64,000 nucleotides of DNA, taken from assembly GCA_944989445.1 (NCBI GenBank), contig CALYLW010000139.1, forward strand, positions 743,501 to 807,500, in the 5' to 3' direction. Each line of letters begins with the position of its first letter. Within the stretch, counting starts at the first letter, position 1. This DNA is from Ampullaceana balthica (taxonomy: Eukaryota > Mollusca > Gastropoda > Lymnaeidae). Under the pieces are notes generated by a model that saw only the letters and a program-made list of their open reading frames with translations, was not told the origin of the DNA and did no database searches. Both the position numbers and the translations under genes were made by a program. This document shows positions 58,301 through 64,000 of this stretch, piece after piece.

Positions 58301-61300
58301 GTTACAAAAAACTATATTATTGGGGTAAGGCATTTGCCAGAGTTTGCTATTTATAGGTTATGTTTTATTAATAGTGCTGTAATATTTGGGAGTATCAGGG
58401 ACATGAAGTGTTGGGGTAAATATAAATCTAATATCAACATTTTTCATTTAGTTTTCAATGTTATACTAAATTTAGATTTTAAAAAAAATAAGTGCACAAC
58501 ATATTGTCTCATATATAACAGAAATTAGAAATGTTATCCTCATGTAATCACCTTTGACTTGTTCAAATTTTCTCACCACCAATGTTACTAAATACTATAG
58601 CAGCACTCTTGTTAAGATTGAACTTTGTGGACATATTTATTAAATTTGTAATTAAAAGAAATTGAAGTTATTGTAGTTTTTATTATTTTTTTCTTCCTTC
58701 AGATCTTTAGACAATATTCACTGTAGTGAATTTCTTAAAAACTCAAGTCTATAAACTTTTCAATGTTTTTAATAATGTGTTAATGCATTATCAACTATTA
58801 ACACTGTCAGGACTACTCCAGCTGTGATATTCTGGCAATGGTTTAACCAGACATTTAATGCTGTAGTGAATTACACCAATCGCAGTGGAGATTCACCAAT
58901 ATCGGCTAAGTAAGTATACTTATTTTAAGCCATGTTTGAACATAGTGACATTTTAAATTAATAATATTTATAATTAAGTGTTGATTACAGTTTATACTCG
59001 TTTATAAAGCCGACCTTTTTTGGACAAAATCTGGGGGGAAAAGTTGGGGGGTCGGCTTATGAGCGGGTCATAGGTGATTTCTGCATGTATATTGATTTGA
59101 ATATCGGTGTTGTATTTTAGATCACCATGGTCCTTTTCTACATTCTATAAGATTTGATTGCTCTACCAGAAGCTATAATATATTATTAAACATCTCCACT
59201 TACTTTATTTAATCATTTTATTTATTTTTGTGAATGTTTTAATAAATTGTTTTACAAATTTTATTTTCACCAACAAATTTTAATGTACTTGCTTTCGCCA
59301 CTGTTTACCAAAGAATTTTTTAAAAAAAATATCGGTAACTCTTGCCTAACAAAGAGCACAAAAACAAAGATAGGCAGTACAAAGGAAACAATCATAATGA
59401 CCGATTTAGCTTGTAGTTTAAAAAAAAAGTGTGTACCATTTTTTTAAAGCTGTCCTATTATTTTTGAGGGGGTTATAAACTTTTAATACTTTTCTCTTCC
59501 AAAAGAGGTGGGGTCGGCTTATGAATAAACCCACTATAGAACGAGTATATACTGTAACTTTTTTTATTGTTTATTAATAATTAAATTTTCTTTAAAATTA
59601 TTTTATTTTAGGCAGCTGGGAGTTTCGTATGTACTTGCTACTGGTGGAGCTGTCACAACAGCATTAACTCTCAATAACATGGTCAAGGTATGTTCAGATG
59701 TTTCTGGAACAATCGTATTCCTGGAATAAGCTATTTTTGAGATGTTCCCTTATCTAGAAACACACGTTTCCGATGTTGTATGTTGGATTCAGATTTTTTT
59801 GCAAGGAATATCTCTGCATTTATCTATTAAATGTTTACTAATAACAACCACAATGCTGATTCTTTTGTAACAACTGAAATAAACATAAGGTAGAAGACAT
59901 GAAAGAAGACAATACTAAAAAATATTATTTTTTAAATTATATTTTTTGTTATCTGAGCTTTCCTGGCCAAATTGTCCTTCAGATGATCCTCCTACTTGTG
60001 TGTGTTTTTATAACTTCATCTTGAATGTATTCCTCTATGTATTTCTATCAATACTTATATAGCTCATAGTTAATTTATAATTTTCAGAAATTCCCTCCAA
60101 TAATTGGTCGCTTTGTGCCCTTTGCAGCAGTGGCTGCAGCCAATTGTATTAACATTCCTTTCATGAGAAGCAGGTAATAAAACAAGTATTTTTTCCTTTA
60201 AGGCTTTCGTTGGTTTTTAGTAATGCCTTCCAATTGAAATATGAAAGAGCATTATCAGTGAGTGAAGCTTTATAAAGAAAGAATAAAGGTTAGTAATCTT
60301 AACTAGATCAAGATCAATATTTTATTTGATACTCTCTTATTCTTGTATATTTGTAAGATATTCATTTACTAATGAATTTTAATTTGATTCTAGGGAAATC
60401 ACTCATGGGATACCCATTCTGGATCAAAATGGCAACAGGGTTGGAGAGTCAACTCGTGCTGCAACAAGTGCCATAACTCAAGTGGTAGTCTCCAGAGTTA
60501 TCATGGCCATGCCTGGAATGTGTGAGTTTTTATTCATCTATTATTCAATATATTAAGTTATTTAAAAAAATTATTCTCATAATGATAATCCACTATATGC
60601 CTTGCTTCCCTTTTCTTTTCTAGTGTTTCTAATTTTACTTTTGATTTTATTATAATAATCTATGAAGGATAAATCCCCATGTCTGGACATTTGTATAAAA
60701 TGTTGTGTATGTAACTATGTTTAAGAAGATTGACAGTGCAATGTCTTTTCACTTGTTGTTGGAAATGTCTGTAAAGCGTGTTGAGCCTTGCCATAGACTG
60801 GGATTATAAGCTATATGAGTGTATAAAATAAATAAAATAAAATCTCCATTTTACCTATTCCTTTTTCAGTGATTCCCCCATTTATCATGAATAACTTGGA
60901 GAAAAAATCATTCATGAAACGAATGCCTTGGCTGAATGCTCCCATTCAAGTTGGCCTGATTGGTGTGATGTGAGTAAATAATTTTAACACGTTGTGATAT
61001 CAATAAAGTATCTGATAACAATTTAAGAAGACCAATAATCTGTGCAGGCTTGAAATACAAACATTGTCCCACCAGTCTTGCGATGGGCCGTTGATCGATG
61101 GCCTAACTATCGTAAAATCCCTTTGGTTTCTGAAATGGATTAAATTGTACTTATTGTGTTTCAAGGAATTATTAAAATGCTCAAATATTTCTGGAATTGG
61201 ATTCTTAGAGCCATCAACAAAGAAAGCAAAGTTCTAGGTCTTTACACATTCCAAGATAACCACCAAGCTGCAACAAACCGGCAAAACTGGCAAACACATA

Positions 61301-62091
61301 TATTCACTCTATGAGCCTTCTAGGCCTGAAAGGAAAATCAATCAATCAATACTATGTGTTAAGCGAAATTCTTGCTTTAAAAAAAATTAAAGGTTGATGC
61401 ATAAGATGCAATTAAGCACGTCATTAGTTTCCTAGTGATAAGTGGTAGAAACTGTTGTTTCCCCTCTAAATTCGGCTGGGGGTGGGGGGTCGATTTGACC
61501 TTGTACACATTTACAGTGTTATTAATATCCAAATACTCAAAATTTAACTGTTTAACCAATTTTCAATCCTACCAGATCAAAGGACTACTACTTAATGAAT
61601 ATAATGGTAGTGGGTCTAATTTTGAAATTTAAAAATCTACTTTAAAAATTTGATTGTAATTGTGAAATGTATTTCAGGCTTGTGTTTGCCACACCCTTGT
61701 GCTGTGCATTGTTCCCACAGAAAAGGTGAGTTTTAACTTTTATTAGTTCTTACAAATTAATTTTTTTATTTGGCAAAGTGCTATTTTTTCTGACCATCTG
61801 CAATTTATTTACACAAGGCAAATGAAATGTTATCATATTAATCAAATGACACATAGATGATATTTAATGCAATATTATAATGCAGTATTGTCATACTCGG
61901 CAGTGTAAATGTATAAAATGATGTCATTATTTTTTTTTAAATTGCAAAATAGAGTGAATTGTTGCTATTATTTGGTATATTATTTGGTAAATAGCTCAAT
62001 GGCTGTTGCTAATTTGGAACCAGCTGTTAGAGATAAAATTCAAGCTCTACCAAACCCTCCAACTGTGGTGTACTTCAATAAAGGTCTCTAA
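55342..62091 (+). CDS. SFXN1/3: Sideroflexin, SFXN1/3 type, 9 coding exons
   Basis: Exons: 55342-55502, 57274-57444, 58811-58909, 59612-59687, 60088-60173, 60394-60521, 60870-60969, 61678-61725, 61995-62091; all GT-AG, in phase, 966 nt, giving 321 residues, the usual family length. Motifs: [18 protein letters not shown] at 11-28, HPDT at 79-82, [19 protein letters not shown] at 92-110, [60 protein letters not shown] and the C-terminal VYFNKGL. Sideroflexins are multi-pass inner mitochondrial membrane carriers; SFXN1 and SFXN3 move serine into mitochondria for one-carbon metabolism (family knowledge). The ATG at 55342 gives the expected N-terminus; the exon itself begins at an acceptor at 55312, so there is an upstream untranslated exon. 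Introns hold antisense and sense transposons. Confidence 0.97.
55630..56880 (-). mobile_element. RTE-like LINE, 5'-truncated, in intron 1 of the sideroflexin gene
   Basis: On the minus strand: [40 protein letters not shown] (motif B; relatives usually have GVRQGC), [20 protein letters not shown] (catalytic motif), [34 protein letters not shown] and [20 protein letters not shown] residues. Frames change at about 56490 and 56150. It keeps the segment missing in the copy at 31.3-33.3 kb. Confidence 0.85.
57486..57705 (+). mobile_element. SINE family A, plus-strand copy in intron 2 of the sideroflexin gene
   Basis: Head with A box 'tggtctagcagtagcgcgct' and B box 'cgggttctattc', body with 'ttagtggtggctaaataaaa', 'ttgtgaacactacttcacta' and 'tagtccgtcatggactggaa', and tail 'ggggatgatcatcat'. 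This is the most complete copy of the family here. Confidence 0.8.
58988..59554. mobile_element. Pogo-like MITE in intron 3 of the sideroflexin gene
   Basis: Ends CAGTTTATACTCG and CGAGTATATACTG with TA on both sides, 567 bp. 'gtcggcttatga' occurs near both ends. The interior matches the reverse of 21395-21999. Confidence 0.7.
60690..60845 (+). mobile_element. LINE 3' tail in intron 6 of the sideroflexin gene
   Basis: 'gtaaagcgtgttgagccttg', 'gactgggattataagc' and an (AAAT)n end resemble the 3' tail of the CR1-like LINE (compare the minus strand at 9765-9825). Only the tail is present. Confidence 0.5.
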
Positions 62092-62493
62092 ATATGTGAA
62101 CACGAACTTCCATTATAATTAGTTTAATGATTTGACTGATTGTTTTAAAAAACTGCTTTGTTACAGTCTGCAACTATTTGTACATAGTTTGTATTAATTT
62201 TAGTTTATTGTGAATCTTTTTAAATTTTTTTTTAACAATGTACAAACTGCTGAGTTATTTTGTATCTTACTTTGGTGTGATGGCCTTAGCACAGCCAGCA
62301 TTAATTGCCAAAGAGTTACTGTAGATACTGTAACATCTGTAACATGTTGTGTGCATCCCACTGATCTTATTTCTAAGTTTGTTCGTAAATCACTGATAAC
62401 AATGTTATTTTTATAAATTCCTAATTAGATTTTAAGAATTTTTTGTTGATCTATCTTGTTGTGGCACTTTGTTTCTGATAACTTTGTATTGTA

Positions 62494-62499
62494 AATAAA
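62494..62499 (+). promoter_or_regulatory. Probable polyadenylation signal of the sideroflexin gene
   Basis: AATAAA lies 403 bp after the stop codon, in a T-rich context with 'tgttgtggcac' upstream and 'ttttagtatgatg' downstream. No earlier AATAAA follows the stop. Confidence 0.5.
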
Positions 62500-62848
62500 T
62501 GGATATTTTAGTATGATGTAGTTTTTAAAAAAATGCTTTTACATTTTACTAAATTTTTCCACAATGTGGCATTAATTTTTCTTAATTTATAGTTCCCAAT
62601 GAAAAAAATAAGATATAGCTAGTTATATGAAAGTTTGCTCACGATTTTAAAATTAATATTTCTTTAACTTGAAGATGTATCTTTAGTTTTGCTTGACCCA
62701 CTCATTTCTTTTTCTAGGGCTGAGGAAATTAATGATTAATTAATTGATTAATCGTTAAATTTTTTATTCGATTAAAATTAATTTGATGTATTAAAATTGG
62801 ATTAAAATATTAAGAAAATATTTTTATTTTTTTCCAATTTATTAATAA

Positions 62849-63588
62849 CTAGCAACAAAGCCCATCCAAGGATGGGAATAAGAGTAGGAAGACCTGTGAA
62901 GTTCATGGTAGGACATCACTACATTAACCACCCCCGTCTGTCGATAGACCCTACCTCCCCCACACCACTGTCTGTCCAGAGACCCTACCTCCCTCACACC
63001 ACTGTCTTTCCAGAGACCCTACCCCCCTCCCCCCCACACCGCGGTCTGTCCAGAGACCTTACCTCCAACACTGCGGTCTGTCGCGAGATCCTACATCCTC
63101 TCCACCGCAGTTTGTCGAGAGACCCGCCGTCTCGACCGTCCATACATGTGTATCACGTCAAAAATACTATACATTATAGTTATAACAACATTACCCACCC
63201 CTGTCTGTCCAGAGACCCTACCTCCCCCCACACCGCCGGTCTGTCCAGAGACCTTACCTCCCCAAACCGTGGTCTGTCAAGAGACCCTACCTCCCCCAAC
63301 ACCGTGGTCTTTCCAGAGACCCTACCTTCCCCCCCACACCAGGGTGTGTCCAGAGTTATAATAAATAATCCGTAAATACAAAGTTTTGATTACAAATGCC
63401 AACGCGCACCGATAAAAATAAACTCATGGAAAAAAAATGCACCAAAAATAACTCGTTTTGAACTGTGTTCAATATGTAAATGAGACATAATTTTTCTCCG
63501 CCAGTGATTGGCTGTAGGAGTCTGCAGGAGTTTGAGGGACCAATCGCTATCGATAACCGCACAGAACATTGCCTTTTATTATATAGGA
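62849..63588 (-). mobile_element. Non-autonomous Helitron, 740 bp, with minisatellite
   Basis: On the minus strand it starts TCCTATATAATAAAAGGC (63588) and ends with the hairpin CCCATCC-TT-GGATGGG (62876-62861), then CTTTGTTG and CTAG (62852-62849). The 5' flank ends in A and the 3' flank begins with T, as expected for Helitron insertion between A and T. No Rep/helicase gene is present. Confidence 0.85.
62940..63352. repeat. Minisatellite of about 30-40 bp units inside the Helitron
   Basis: Units contain 'gtccagagaccctacctcc' followed by 'ccacaccgcggtct' variants; roughly ten units with changing C-run length, interrupted near 63145-63200. Two overlapping proline-rich frames arise from it and are not genes. 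Confidence 0.8.
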
Positions 63589-64000
63589 TTTATATTTTTT
63601 TGTTTCTTACATACTTTTCCCTTGTATTATTATTATTTATTTAGACTGGCATACATAAACAAACAGGTTTTTCTTCCTTATTTCTTGCATAGCAGAATGA
63701 ATTTTCTGTGTTATGTCACAAAATTTGGGAGCCATGGACTTACCGCTACTTAACCAATTTCACGAAATAATGAATCGTGACTTGACGGGATCTATATAGG
63801 CGTTATAAAGTTATAATTAATCAAAATTAATTGATTAAATTTTTTCCGATTAATCCAACAAATTTTTATTAATCAGTACCAGCCCTACTTTTTTCACTTA
63901 TATATTTTATATTTACATAATTGCAGATGCTTAAATTATCTATAAAAGATTTTAATGTTTTTGCACAACTAATGATCCTACATGTGGAAGAAAATCAGAA

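Larger units (their letters stand above)
62715..63887. mobile_element. TAGGGCTG / ATTAATCG hAT-like element holding a Helitron
   Basis: Starts TAGGGCTGAGGAAATTAATG and ends 'cagtaccagcccta'. Flanks TCTTTTTC and CTTTTTTC are only a weak match. Interior near 63680-63830 ('tttcttccttatttcttgca', 'aatgaatcgtgacttga') matches 22890-23000. Confidence 0.6.

Noticed and set aside
62940..63352. CRISPR-like array
   Set aside because: Units are adjacent with no unique spacers, lengths vary, and the context is a eukaryotic Helitron.
62872..63375. Open frame for a proline-rich repeat protein of 167 residues
   Set aside because: It and an overlapping frame come from the minisatellite inside the Helitron; any frame over the C-rich units stays open.

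Overview
The window is nuclear DNA of an animal: AT-rich, with spliced protein genes (GT-AG introns of about 0.1 to 2.2 kb), one tRNA gene and a very heavy load of transposable elements. The host genes have clear metazoan relatives. The element set (CR1/Jockey-type and RTE-like LINEs, a Penelope-like element with a hammerhead motif, tRNA-derived SINEs, many hAT families, Merlin, Helitrons, pogo-like MITEs) fits an invertebrate, possibly a mollusc. That taxon is an inference, not a proof.

Host genes. (1) 1328-1812, minus strand: two exons of an AUP1-like lipid-droplet/ER protein with the NHVTxxD acyltransferase motif; the rest is off the left edge or not found. (2) 28456-37601, plus strand: an eight-exon gene for a 1079-residue nuclear protein with an acidic N-terminus, two AT-hooks and nine C2H2 zinc fingers; I do not recognise a named orthologue. 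(3) 45061-45132, minus strand: an intact tRNA-His(GTG). (4) 55342-62091, plus strand: a nine-coding-exon sideroflexin of the SFXN1/3 type, 321 residues, complete from ATG to stop. Reading phases agree at every junction of genes 2 and 4, and at the single junction seen in gene 1. These genes act in lipid/ER biology, transcription, translation and mitochondrial amino-acid transport; nothing suggests that they work together.

Element layout. 2.5-9.2 kb: MITEs, a 461-bp long hairpin element and an end-to-end cluster of hAT copies. 9.4-18.8 kb: a deep nest in which a Penelope-like element is split by a hAT, which is split by a CR1-like LINE, which is split both by SINEs (one inside the other) and by another hAT that carries further insertions. 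19.5-23.4 kb: hAT MITEs, Helitron ends and a hAT-in-hAT nest. 25.9-26.6 kb: a dead Merlin transposase. Introns of the zinc-finger gene hold a MITE, an antisense RTE-like LINE and a second long hairpin. 37.8-46.9 kb: several MITEs, a LINE tail broken by a hAT, and a tRNA-Val-like SINE. 47.95-52.98 kb: a 5-kb hAT with a dead transposase, a SINE and three inverted copies of a Helentron-like repeat. Introns of the sideroflexin gene hold an antisense RTE-like LINE, a SINE, a pogo-like MITE and a LINE tail. 62.7-63.9 kb: a hAT-like repeat containing a non-autonomous Helitron with a minisatellite.

Exact target-site duplications (8 bp for most hATs) were read by eye and give base-level boundaries for many elements.
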